Below are positions 1-7,219 of a DNA stretch of 64,000 bases, one piece after another. The stretch's first letter is position 1. Every line of letters starts with the position of its first letter. Both the position numbers and the translations under genes were made by a program. This DNA is from Stutzerimonas sp. S1 (GTDB taxonomy: Bacteria > Pseudomonadota > Gammaproteobacteria > Pseudomonadales > Pseudomonadaceae), in assembly GCF_025966695.1 (NCBI RefSeq), contig NZ_JAOEIY010000002.1:310001-374000 (forward strand), written 5' to 3'. The notes beneath the pieces were generated by a model. The model did no database searches. It saw only the letters and a program-made list of their open reading frames with translations, and was not told the origin of the DNA.

Positions 1-6
1 CTGAGC

Positions 7-717
7 TTATCGATGGGTGACAAGCTCCGGATTCTTCAACAATTGCAGATGTGCGTGACTGTTGAAGGAAGCCAGTGCGACCTCGCGGTCACGAAACTTC
101 AACTGGCTGAGCGAGGTGTTGACGATCTGCCAGTTCATTTCAAATGCTTTGATCGCCGGCACACCGATGATCTGCTGCAGCAGTGCGGTAATAGTGCCGC
201 CGGAAGTGAAAATGGCGATGTTGTCCTTCTTCTTCGCCTGACTGAGCAAACGCTCCAGGCCCGCGGTGACTCGATCGAGAAAACTCCGCCAGCTCTCTAC
301 TTCATCCCTTTCGTGTTCACCTGAAATCCAGCGGTGTACGGCGAAGGTAAACAGGTGCTGGAATTCCGCGCGGTGGCTGGCGGCGTTACGCAGAATATGC
401 AAGGCGTTCGGTTCAACCTCTAGCAGTTCGGGTAGGTGTGCGCGAATGACCGCGTCTGCGTGAAATTCGTTGAACGCCGCATCAGTCTCGATAGCGGGTT
501 GACCTTTTCCAGCCTTGCCCAGCGTCGCCAATGTTGTCCGGGCGGTATCCTGTTGACGCTGTAGCTCGCCACTTACGCAGCGATCGAAGTTGATCCCGAG
601 TTCAGCTAGATAGTTACCCAGCGCTTCAGCCTGACGATAACCTAGCGGGGAGAGCACGTCGTAGTTTTCGGCACCGAAAGACGCCTGACCATGTCTGATC
701 AGGTAGATACTTCCCAT
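7..717 (-). CDS. Histidine phosphatase family protein (phosphoglycerate mutase-like)
   Basis: A 236-residue protein that opens with the phosphohistidine signature LIRHGQASFG at residues 5-14; the histidine of RHG is the family's phospho-acceptor. This places it in the histidine phosphatase (phosphoglycerate mutase-like) superfamily, whose members remove phosphate from small molecules or proteins; the substrate cannot be told from sequence. The open frame continues 59 codons further upstream, but that extension has no family character, so the start is placed at the ATG directly before GSIYLIRHG. It is transcribed divergently from sohB. No partner gene is visible downstream because the window begins here. 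Confidence 0.85.
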   Translation of the reverse strand: MGSIYLIRHGQASFGAENYDVLSPLGYRQAEALGNYLAELGINFDRCVSGELQRQQDTARTTLATLGKAGKGQPAIETDAAFNEFHADAVIRAHLPELLEVEPNALHILRNAASHRAEFQHLFTFAVHRWISGEHERDEVESWRSFLDRVTAGLERLLSQAKKKDNIAIFTSGGTITALLQQIIGVPAIKAFEMNWQIVNTSLSQLKFRDREVALASFNSHAHLQLLKNPELVTHR

Positions 718-903
718 TCTGCTACTCCGGCTAGCGCTCGTTTTCGCGAGGGTAGGAGGATCGACTGGGAGTGTCAACGATAAATCATACGTTTGTTTGA
801 AATGCCGCTGCGCTGGTTCAGCGTGGAGCGCCCCGGTATGCTTGGCCGCTCGGCGCCAGGCAAAAAGCTGTTGGCAGCTGCTTATGAAACCCAAGGAGAG
901 ATC

Positions 904-1926
904 GTGGAATTTCTTGCCGATTACGCAAGCTTTTTGGCCAAGACGGTGACATTAGTGTTGGCCATCGTGGTCGTACTCATCGTGCTGGCGTCACTGCGAC
1001 GTGGTCGCGGCAAACAGGGCAGCGGCAATCTGCAGGTGCACAAGCTAAACGATTTCTACAAGACGATGCGTGAACGGCTCGAGCAGTCGGTGCTGGAAAA
1101 GGATCAGCTGAAGGCGCTGCGCAAGCGCGAAGCCAAGGCGGCCAAGCAAGCGAAGAAAACCGAAACCCCTTCGCGTGTATTCGTATTGGATTTCGATGGC
1201 GATCTTAGGGCCTCAGCTGTCGACAACCTGCGCCATGAGATCACTGCCTTGCTGACGCTAGCCACGCCCCAGGATGAAGTGGTGCTACGGTTGGAAAGTG
1301 GTGGCGGCATGGTGCATGGCTATGGCCTGGCTGCGTCGCAGTTGGTGCGTATTCGTGATGCCGGTGTGCCGCTGACGGTCTGTGTCGACAAGGTTGCGGC
1401 AAGCGGTGGTTATATGATGGCGTGCATCGGCGACAAGATTCTCACTGCGCCATTCGCCATTCTCGGTTCCATCGGTGTGGTGGCGCAGCTGCCCAATCTG
1501 CATCGTCTGCTGAAGAAACATGACGTCGATTTCGAAGTGCTGACCGCAGGGGAGTACAAGCGGACGTTGACGGTCTTCGGTGAAAACACCGAGAAGGGGC
1601 GGGAAAAATTTCAGGAAGATCTGGAGACCACCCACGAGCTGTTTAAGAACTTCGTCGCGCGTTACCGCCAGCAAGTCTCCATCGATGATGTTGCTACCGG
1701 CGAGGTTTGGCTAGGCATCGCTGCATTGGGTAAGCATCTGGCCGACGAGATCAAGACCAGCGATCAGTACTTGGCTGAGCGCGCGCATGAGGCGGAGCTC
1801 TTCCATCTGCACTACGCGGAAAAGAAAAGTCTTCCTGAACGTTTCGGTATGGCGGCCGGTGCTGTGGTCGAACATGGGTTGTCGAAGGGCTGGAAACGGA
1901 TCAACGAACAGAAGTTCTGGCAATAG
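904..1926 (+). CDS. sohB: Probable protease SohB (peptidase family S49)
   Basis: A 340-residue inner-membrane serine protease of the SppA/SohB family, which degrades signal peptides or periplasmic peptides. One N-terminal membrane segment (residues about 11-31) is followed by a charged linker and the S49 domain. The nucleophile is probably Ser167 in VAASGGYMMA and the general base Lys219 in GEYKRTL; the 52-residue spacing fits the S49 Ser/Lys dyad. An ATG 111 bp upstream is open in frame, but GTG at 904 is chosen because AAGGAG lies 5 bp before it and the protein then begins VEFLADYASFLAKTV, as is usual for SohB. The acuI-like gene follows 9 bp downstream, suggesting co-transcription. Confidence 0.9.
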   Translation: MEFLADYASFLAKTVTLVLAIVVVLIVLASLRRGRGKQGSGNLQVHKLNDFYKTMRERLEQSVLEKDQLKALRKREAKAAKQAKKTETPSRVFVLDFDGDLRASAVDNLRHEITALLTLATPQDEVVLRLESGGGMVHGYGLAASQLVRIRDAGVPLTVCVDKVAASGGYMMACIGDKILTAPFAILGSIGVVAQLPNLHRLLKKHDVDFEVLTAGEYKRTLTVFGENTEKGREKFQEDLETTHELFKNFVARYRQQVSIDDVATGEVWLGIAALGKHLADEIKTSDQYLAERAHEAELFHLHYAEKKSLPERFGMAAGAVVEHGLSKGWKRINEQKFWQ

Positions 1927-1935
1927 GAGAGCGTC

Positions 1936-2928
1936 ATGAGCAGCTTCAAGGCATTGCAAGTCAGCGAGAATGCAGAGGGGCTATTCGAGTCCCGAATCGT
2001 CGAGCGTGAGATCGATGAATTGCCTGCCGGCGAGGTGCTCATTCGGGTGCGCTATTCCTCGCTGAATTACAAGGACGCCCTGTCGGCGACTGGCAATCGC
2101 GGAGTAACCCGACAGTACCCGCACACTCCCGGTATTGATGCCGCGGGGGTGGTGGAGGCATCCTCTGTGGCGGAGTTCGGCGAGGGTGACGAGGTGATTG
2201 TGACCGGGTATGACCTCGGCATGAACACGCCTGGCGGTTTCGGCCAGTACATTCGTGTTCCCGCGGCGTGGGTGATCAAGCGCCCGCACGGGCTGTCGCT
2301 ACGTGATGCGATGATTCTCGGAACAGCTGGCCTGACGGCGGCACTCTGTGTCGACAAGCTCGAGCAGGCGGGGCTTGAGCCTGGTTCCGAACCGGTGCTC
2401 GTCACTGGTGCTACGGGGGGGGTGGGCAGCATTGCCGTCGCATTGCTTGCGAGTCTCGGCTACAGCGTCGCTGCCATGACGGGTAAGGAGAATCAGGCGA
2501 ATTTGTTGCGTCGCCTGGGTGCCAGTCAGATCGTTGAGCGCAGTGCCCTTCAGGCGGGGGCGGACAAGGCGCTGCTGAAAGAGCAGTGGACTGGTGCGGT
2601 CGACACCGTTGGTGGTGACATCCTTTTCAATGTAGTGAAGTCGTTGAGGCGAGGCGCTAGCGTGGCATGCTGTGGCTTGACCGCTGGCACCCATTTTCAA
2701 GCGAGCGTACTGCCCTTTATCCTGCGAGGGGTCAACCTGCTCGGGGTCGACTCGGTTGAGATCCCGCTGGTAGTCAAGGCTTCGATGTGGGACAAACTGT
2801 CGTTGCAGTGGCGCATGTCCAACCTAGAGGAACTTGTGGAGGAGCTTGGTCTGGCCCAGTTGCCGGAAGCAATCGAACGCATGTTGGACGGGCGTCAGGT
2901 GGGTCGGCTTCTGGTGCGGTTGGACTGA
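1936..2928 (+). CDS. acuI: YhdH/YhfP-family quinone oxidoreductase, acrylyl-CoA reductase-like
   Basis: A 330-residue zinc-independent medium-chain dehydrogenase/reductase. The N-terminal GroES-like half carries YSSLNYKDALSATG and PGIDAAGVV, and the Rossmann half has VTGATGGVGSIAVALL (from about residue 155) for NADPH. These are typical of the YhdH/AcuI family, which reduces acrylyl-CoA to propionyl-CoA in characterised members; whether this protein has that substrate is inference. AGGAGA lies about 5 bp before the ATG, and the gene starts 9 bp after sohB, so the two probably form an operon. Confidence 0.87.
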   Translation: MSSFKALQVSENAEGLFESRIVEREIDELPAGEVLIRVRYSSLNYKDALSATGNRGVTRQYPHTPGIDAAGVVEASSVAEFGEGDEVIVTGYDLGMNTPGGFGQYIRVPAAWVIKRPHGLSLRDAMILGTAGLTAALCVDKLEQAGLEPGSEPVLVTGATGGVGSIAVALLASLGYSVAAMTGKENQANLLRRLGASQIVERSALQAGADKALLKEQWTGAVDTVGGDILFNVVKSLRRGASVACCGLTAGTHFQASVLPFILRGVNLLGVDSVEIPLVVKASMWDKLSLQWRMSNLEELVEELGLAQLPEAIERMLDGRQVGRLLVRLD

Positions 2929-3040
2929 TCCTCGTTTGAAGAAGCTCTGCTAATCAGACCAATAGCGAGAGTGAATTTCTGTGCTCCGATCGATTGGAGG
3001 AGACTTACTTCACCTGATCGAGCACCCGAGGAAATGACTC

Positions 3041-3142
3041 ATGAAAAAATTGGCTGAAAAGATCAAGCAGGCGACCCTTGGCAAGAAGCCGGCCCCCGTC
3101 GCCGCTACAGTCGAACATCCGAATTTCTGGATGTATCAGTAA
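3041..3142 (+). CDS. Small 33-residue basic protein, unknown function
   Basis: A short frame encoding a lysine-rich peptide that begins MKKLAEKIKQATLGKKPAP and ends in the aromatic tail HPNFWMYQ. It has a good ribosome site (GAGGAA, 7 bp before the ATG) and is followed within 5 bp by a rho-independent terminator, so it looks like a complete free-standing transcription unit and not random sequence. The N-terminal half could form an amphipathic helix. I do not recognise the family. It may be co-transcribed with acuI, 112 bp upstream, or have its own promoter. Confidence 0.55.
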   Translation: MKKLAEKIKQATLGKKPAPVAATVEHPNFWMYQ

Positions 3143-3146
3143 AAGG

Positions 3147-3172
3147 AAACCCGCCGGATGGCGGGTTTTTTC
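3147..3172 (+). terminator. Rho-independent terminator
   Basis: Stem CCCGCC (3150-3155), loop GGAT, GGCGGG (3160-3165), then six T residues. A short A-run on the left side gives a weaker T-tract on the other strand. It lies between the 33-residue gene and the converging cysI/DUF934 operon, so it probably stops both. Confidence 0.88.
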
Positions 3173-3186
3173 ATGCTAGCGAATGC

Positions 3187-3687
3187 TCAACCTTGGCGTC
3201 GACGAAACAACGGTAGCGCATCGTCGGCCGCCGCCTGATAGGTCACCGAAAAGTCCTTCAGCCCCTGCAGGGCGTCTTCCGGGTCACGGTCGGGACGGAT
3301 TGCGAAGGCATCGAAGCCGCAGCGACGCATGAAAAACAACTGGTCGCGCAGTACATCGCCGATCGCGCGAATTTCCCCCTTGTAGCCATAGCGTTCGCGT
3401 AGCAGGCGCGCGCTGGAGTAGTGGCGTCCATCGGTGAATGCCGGGAAATTGAGCGCAATGACCTGAAAATACTGTAAATCGTCGGCAATTTCTTCCACAG
3501 CTTCGTCGGCATCCAGCCAGACGCCGAGGCCGCCATCACGCACTTTGAGTGCATGGGCATGATCGACCCACAGGTGCAGTGGCACGATCAGGTCATCGCA
3601 GTTGGACAATCCGTCCAAGGTTTCTTCCTTGGGCAGCAGATGCCAGGTTTCGTCGATGATCTGGCCGTTCTTAATGATTCGCTGCAT
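3187..3687 (-). CDS. DUF934 protein, partner of sulfite reductase
   Basis: A 166-residue soluble protein of the DUF934 family, which is encoded next to CysI-type sulfite reductases in many proteobacteria and is thought to assist sulfite reduction; its biochemical role is not established. The start ATG at 3687 gives MQRIIKNGQIIDETWHLL and has AAGGAG about 8 bp upstream. It overlaps the 3' end of cysI by 17 bp, indicating translational coupling. Conserved-looking segments include LIVPLHLWVDHA and FPAFTDGRHYSSARLLRERYGYKGEIRA (read in two parts), as expected for the family. Confidence 0.85.
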   Translation of the reverse strand: MQRIIKNGQIIDETWHLLPKEETLDGLSNCDDLIVPLHLWVDHAHALKVRDGGLGVWLDADEAVEEIADDLQYFQVIALNFPAFTDGRHYSSARLLRERYGYKGEIRAIGDVLRDQLFFMRRCGFDAFAIRPDRDPEDALQGLKDFSVTYQAAADDALPLFRRRQG

Positions 3688-5329
3688 ATACACGCTCCTT
3701 GAAGGGGTCGATGCCGATGCGGCGGAAGGTGTCGATAAACTGTTCATCTTCGGTGCGACGCTCCACGTAGACGCTGATGAGCTTTTCGATCACGTCGGGC
3801 ATCGCATCCTGGGCAAAGGACGGACCGAGGATTTGACCGAGACTGGCATTGCGGCCGGAGCTGCCACCCAGGGAGACTTGATAGAACTCCGCGCCTTTCT
3901 TGTCGACACCAAGAATCCCGATGTGGCCGATGTGGTGATGACCGCAGGCATTCATGCATCCGGAGATATTCAGGTCGATGTTGCCGATGTCGAACAGGTA
4001 GTCCATGTCGTCGAAACGACGCTGGATGGCTTCGGCGATCGGAATCGACTTGGCATTGGCCAGCGAACAGAAGTCACCGCCCGGGCAGCAGATGATATCG
4101 GTCAGCAGCCCGATGTTCGGCGTTGCTACACCCAGTTCGCGCAGCTCATGCCAAAGCTCGAACAGCTTGGATTGCTCTACGTCGGCGAGGATCATGTTCT
4201 GTTCATGAGAGTTGCGCACTTCGCCGAAGCTGTAGCGATCGGCCAGGTCGGCAATTGCTTCAAGCTGTTTGTCGGTGACATCGCCGGGTGCGGTACCGGT
4301 GCTCTTCAGCGAAAGCGTCACCGCTGCGTAACCTGGCTGTTTGTGTGCGACCACATTGCGCTGGCGCCAACGGGCGAAGCCCGGGTGCTGCGCATCCAGT
4401 GCCGCCAGGGCTTCGTCCTGATCGTCCAGCACCTTGTAGGCGGGATCGACGAAGAACCGGCTGACACGCTCGACTTCTGCGTTGGTCAGGGTGGTCGGGC
4501 CATCCTTCAGATGCGCCCATTCAGCCGCGACGCGCTCGGCAAAGACTTCCGGCGTCAGCGCCTTGACCAGAATCTTGATGCGCGCCTTGAACTTGTTATC
4601 CCGACGACCATAGCGGTTGTATACCCGCAGGATCGCATCAAGATAGCTCAGCAAGTGCTGCCACGGCAGGAATTCGTTGATGAAGCTGCCGACGATCGGC
4701 GTACGGCCCAGGCCGCCGCCGACCGACACGCGAAAGCCCAGCTCGCCGGCATCATTGCGGACGGCCTCCAGGCCAATGTCATGCACCTCGATGGCCGCAC
4801 GATCACTGGCGGCGCCGTTGACGGCGATCTTGAACTTGCGTGGCAGGAAGGCGAACTCGGGATGGAACGTCGACCACTGACGGATGATTTCACACCAAGG
4901 CCGAGGATCGATCAGCTCATCCTTGGCAACCCCGGCGAACTGATCGGTCGTGGTGTTGCGGATGCAGTTGCCGCTGGTCTGGATCGCATGCATCTGCACG
5001 GTGGCCAGTTCAGCGAGGATCTCTGGTACCTCCTCGAGCTCCGGCCAGTTGAATTGCACGTTGGTCCGGGTGCTGATGTGGGCATAGCCCTTGTCGTAAC
5101 GACGGGCGATATGCGCCAGCTTGCGCAGCTGGGTTGACGACAGCAGACCGTACGGCACAGCGATACGCAGCATTGGCGCGAAACGCTGAATATAAAGGCC
5201 ATTCTGCAGACGCAGCGGGCGGAATTCCTCACCACCGAGCTCGCCCGCCAGGAAGCGGCGAGTCTGATCGCGGAACTGACGAACGCGATCCTCGATGATG
5301 TGTTGATCGTACTGGTCGTAAACGTACAT
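3671..5329 (-). CDS. cysI: Assimilatory nitrite/sulfite reductase, siroheme subunit
   Basis: A 552-residue siroheme/4Fe-4S enzyme that reduces sulfite to sulfide for cysteine synthesis. The cluster and siroheme ligands are visible as Cys415, Cys421 (CPGGDFC) and Cys458, Cys462 (CMNAC), the C-X5-C ... C-X3-C pattern of the family. The N-terminal half contains the siroheme-contacting segments STRTNVQFNW and TSGNCIRNTTTDQFAGVA. There is no flavin domain, so electrons must come from a separate reductase or ferredoxin. The DUF934 gene overlaps its end. The start at 5329 matches the usual MYVYDQYDQ opening of Pseudomonas CysI. Confidence 0.93.
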   Translation of the reverse strand: MYVYDQYDQHIIEDRVRQFRDQTRRFLAGELGGEEFRPLRLQNGLYIQRFAPMLRIAVPYGLLSSTQLRKLAHIARRYDKGYAHISTRTNVQFNWPELEEVPEILAELATVQMHAIQTSGNCIRNTTTDQFAGVAKDELIDPRPWCEIIRQWSTFHPEFAFLPRKFKIAVNGAASDRAAIEVHDIGLEAVRNDAGELGFRVSVGGGLGRTPIVGSFINEFLPWQHLLSYLDAILRVYNRYGRRDNKFKARIKILVKALTPEVFAERVAAEWAHLKDGPTTLTNAEVERVSRFFVDPAYKVLDDQDEALAALDAQHPGFARWRQRNVVAHKQPGYAAVTLSLKSTGTAPGDVTDKQLEAIADLADRYSFGEVRNSHEQNMILADVEQSKLFELWHELRELGVATPNIGLLTDIICCPGGDFCSLANAKSIPIAEAIQRRFDDMDYLFDIGNIDLNISGCMNACGHHHIGHIGILGVDKKGAEFYQVSLGGSSGRNASLGQILGPSFAQDAMPDVIEKLISVYVERRTEDEQFIDTFRRIGIDPFKERVYAANH

Positions 5330-5561
5330 GAAGTGTCCTGTTCTCAGGCTGGCTACAGCTTGTCGCGCGCACGGCCGCGCACCCTTAGCGGGAGGGCGGC
5401 AAGATACCAGCTCGTGGTTATGCGCAAAAGTGATGTTTGGGAATATGTTTAGAACGAAACCCCCGACCCTGACACTGCCGGATAATTGATTGGTGCGGGG
5501 TTATCACGTGGTCTTTACTGCTTAGTGCAAAAACGCCTTGTTCTATAAAAAGGAGAACAAC

Positions 5562-5675
5562 ATGAATGATCGTTCTGGGTCTTCCCATCGTGACAGCCTG
5601 GTGGATGCGGCGGCCATTCTCAGCCTGATCGTCCTGGCGGTGGCTACAGCCATCTTCTGGGTCGGGCATCAGTAA
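5562..5675 (+). CDS. 37-residue single-span membrane protein
   Basis: Begins MNDRSGSSHRDSLVDAAA and continues into one hydrophobic helix, ILSLIVLAVATAIFWV, before ending in GHQ. A strong ribosome site AGGAGA (5551-5556) sits 5 bp before the ATG, preceded by an A/T-rich stretch (TTCTATAAAA) that could hold a -10 element. The frame converges with the DUF2970 gene, whose stop lies 13 bp away. The layout (good start signal, amphipathic N-terminus, one clean helix) supports a real small inner-membrane protein. I do not recognise a named family. Confidence 0.6.
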   Translation: MNDRSGSSHRDSLVDAAAILSLIVLAVATAIFWVGHQ

Positions 5676-5688
5676 CGTGCGGAAGCTG

Positions 5689-5907
5689 CTATAGCCCCGC
5701 CAGAAAGAGCACCAGTTTGACCAGGGCAAGGAGGATGAGCACGAATAGAACGGTGAAGCCGACACCCAGCAGAATGAACTGACCGGGTTTGCCCTGGGCG
5801 AAATCGCGGGCGCGATTCTTGCCACTCTGTACGCCCAGTGCTGCGGCAAGCACGCTTTGCAGCATCTGGCGCAAGGTTAGAGGCTTGTCCTGATTATCTT
5901 CGTTCAT
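5689..5907 (-). CDS. DUF2970 membrane protein
   Basis: A 72-residue protein with a soluble N-terminal half containing LTLRQMLQSVLAAALGVQSGKN and one C-terminal hydrophobic segment (residues about 45-70, FILLGVGFTVLFVLILLALV). This is the layout of the DUF2970 family found widely in proteobacteria, function unknown. The ATG at 5907 gives MNEDNQDKPLTL. Confidence 0.8.
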   Translation of the reverse strand: MNEDNQDKPLTLRQMLQSVLAAALGVQSGKNRARDFAQGKPGQFILLGVGFTVLFVLILLALVKLVLFLAGL

Positions 5908-6036
5908 TGTGCTCGCTCGCGCTGTGGCTTTTGCTGAAGTCTAGTCGAGCGAGCGGATTGCGGGATTGGCGCCGGAATGCTCCGACAGCGTGCACCCTTG
6001 ACGCATCGGTCGAACCGATCCGCCAAGGGTTTCTTG

Positions 6037-6570
6037 TCAATCAGTCTTGATCGAGATGTTCTTTTCGTTCGCGGAAGTGCCGGGCTTCTTCGGCAGCGTT
6101 AGCGAGAGCACACCCTTGCCGAACTTGGCGTCGATCTGGTCACGGTCGACGCCATCGGGCAGGGCAAAACTCCTTTGGAAGCTGCCATACGAGCGCTCGG
6201 AGAGGTGGTAGCCCTGTTTATCCTCCTTACGTTCCTGACGTTTCTCGCCCTTGATCACCAGCGTGTCCCCGACTAGCTTGACCTCGATGTCCTTCTGATC
6301 CATGCCGGGTACTTCGGCGGTGATCTCGAAGGCATTGTCCTTCTCCACTACATCAACCGCGGGCATGCGGGAGAGTCCGCCCTGCCAGAACGGCGTGGTT
6401 TCCAGCCCTTGGCGGGCGGGGCGGTGCCAGGAACGATCGAAATCGTCGAATAGACGGTCGATCTGGTGCCGCAGGGTTTCGAAGGGGCGCCACGTTTCGT
6501 GAGTGGCTGGAGGCTGAGCCCCGGCCTCTTTTCCTTCACTCGCTGCAGGCTTATTCGACGTATCAGTCAT
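6037..6570 (-). CDS. Hsp20 / alpha-crystallin family small heat shock protein
   Basis: A 177-residue ATP-independent holdase chaperone. An N-terminal region (1-65) rich in charged and proline residues leads into an alpha-crystallin domain (about 68-165) with VDVVEKDNAFEITAEVPGM, GDTLVIKGEKRQE, RSYGSFQRSFALPDGVD and GVLSLTLPK, the final part carrying the conserved G-V-L core. It resembles the class-A type Hsp20 proteins rather than IbpA. A perfect Anr/FNR palindrome 69 bp upstream of the start suggests oxygen-responsive control. A GGAGG-like site (TATGGAGGTTACG) precedes the start. Confidence 0.9.
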   Translation of the reverse strand: MTDTSNKPAASEGKEAGAQPPATHETWRPFETLRHQIDRLFDDFDRSWHRPARQGLETTPFWQGGLSRMPAVDVVEKDNAFEITAEVPGMDQKDIEVKLVGDTLVIKGEKRQERKEDKQGYHLSERSYGSFQRSFALPDGVDRDQIDAKFGKGVLSLTLPKKPGTSANEKNISIKTD

Positions 6571-6638
6571 TTCGTAACCTCCATAAGCGCTTGGATGCGT
6601 AAAGCAAAATCATTGTGGTCGCCGCTCCGAATCAGAGT

Positions 6639-6652
6639 TTGATCCCGATCAA
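6639..6652 (-). promoter_or_regulatory. Anr/FNR-type box upstream of hsp20
   Basis: TTGATCCCGATCAA is a perfect match to the Anr/FNR/Dnr consensus TTGAT-N4-ATCAA. Its centre lies about 75 bp upstream of the hsp20 start codon, so a start site about 41 bp downstream would leave a leader of roughly 34 nt, a class II activator geometry. The neighbouring upstream gene is read in the same direction and ends 40 bp away, so hsp20 is the only obvious target. Confidence 0.7.
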
Positions 6653-6691
6653 TCCGCCGGCATGACCATGCAATGAGCGCCGCCGAGCGGA

Positions 6692-7147
6692 TCAGAACGT
6701 CGCCCGGAACCAGTCCCACAGGCCGAGCGAGAAGTTGGGCAGCAGATTGATGCCCAGCGCCGACTTGAGCAGATAGAGAATCACCAGACCGACCAGGGTG
6801 CTGAACAGCAGAAAAAGTGTCGCCAGCGCCGCCTTGGCGGTCAGCGAGAGATGCTGGCCGGGACGTGAATGGTTGCGCTTGTTGCGACCGGCGAGGATGG
6901 CGAAATAGTACTGATCGCCGAGCAGTCGCAGCGTGCCGCGCAGGTCGATCTTGTGCTTGACCCACGAACGAGCGCCGAATACCCCGCGCAACGCCTCGAG
7001 CTGCTCGTCACTGAACGATTCGCGCAGGTTCTCTGGCAGACGGCGCTTGAGTCCTTTGACGAATGGGTCGTCATCCAATGCGGGCGTTGCGAAAGGGGCA
7101 GGGTAAGGGGGGCGGGGTTCGCCGCGCGGAGATTCGGGTGACTGCAT
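6692..7147 (-). CDS. Conserved hypothetical single-span membrane protein
   Basis: A 151-residue protein. Residues 1-100 are soluble, with a proline-rich start (SPRGEPRPPYPAP) and the segment GTLRLLGDQYYFAILAGRNKR; one strong membrane helix follows at about 108-130 (LATLFLLFSTLVGLVILYLL), then a short aromatic tail ending WDWFRATF. I recognise the general type from pseudomonads but cannot assign a function. The gene lies between the LRR-kinase gene and hsp20 on the same strand. Confidence 0.7.
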   Translation of the reverse strand: MQSPESPRGEPRPPYPAPFATPALDDDPFVKGLKRRLPENLRESFSDEQLEALRGVFGARSWVKHKIDLRGTLRLLGDQYYFAILAGRNKRNHSRPGQHLSLTAKAALATLFLLFSTLVGLVILYLLKSALGINLLPNFSLGLWDWFRATF

Positions 7148-7219
7148 GGAAGCATCCGTTTCGATTGACTGGCGTTCTGCAGTGTACGGGCCTGCTACCG
7201 GCTTCGAGCAGGCAGCTGG

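Noticed and set aside
730-736. TAGCGCT upstream of the histidine phosphatase gene
   Set aside because: Only the 7-bp core is present without symmetrical flanks; AGCGCT is self-complementary and common in GC-rich DNA.
3602-5137. Plus-strand open frame of 511 codons opposite cysI
   Set aside because: Antisense to a gene with intact siroheme and cluster motifs; no start signal.
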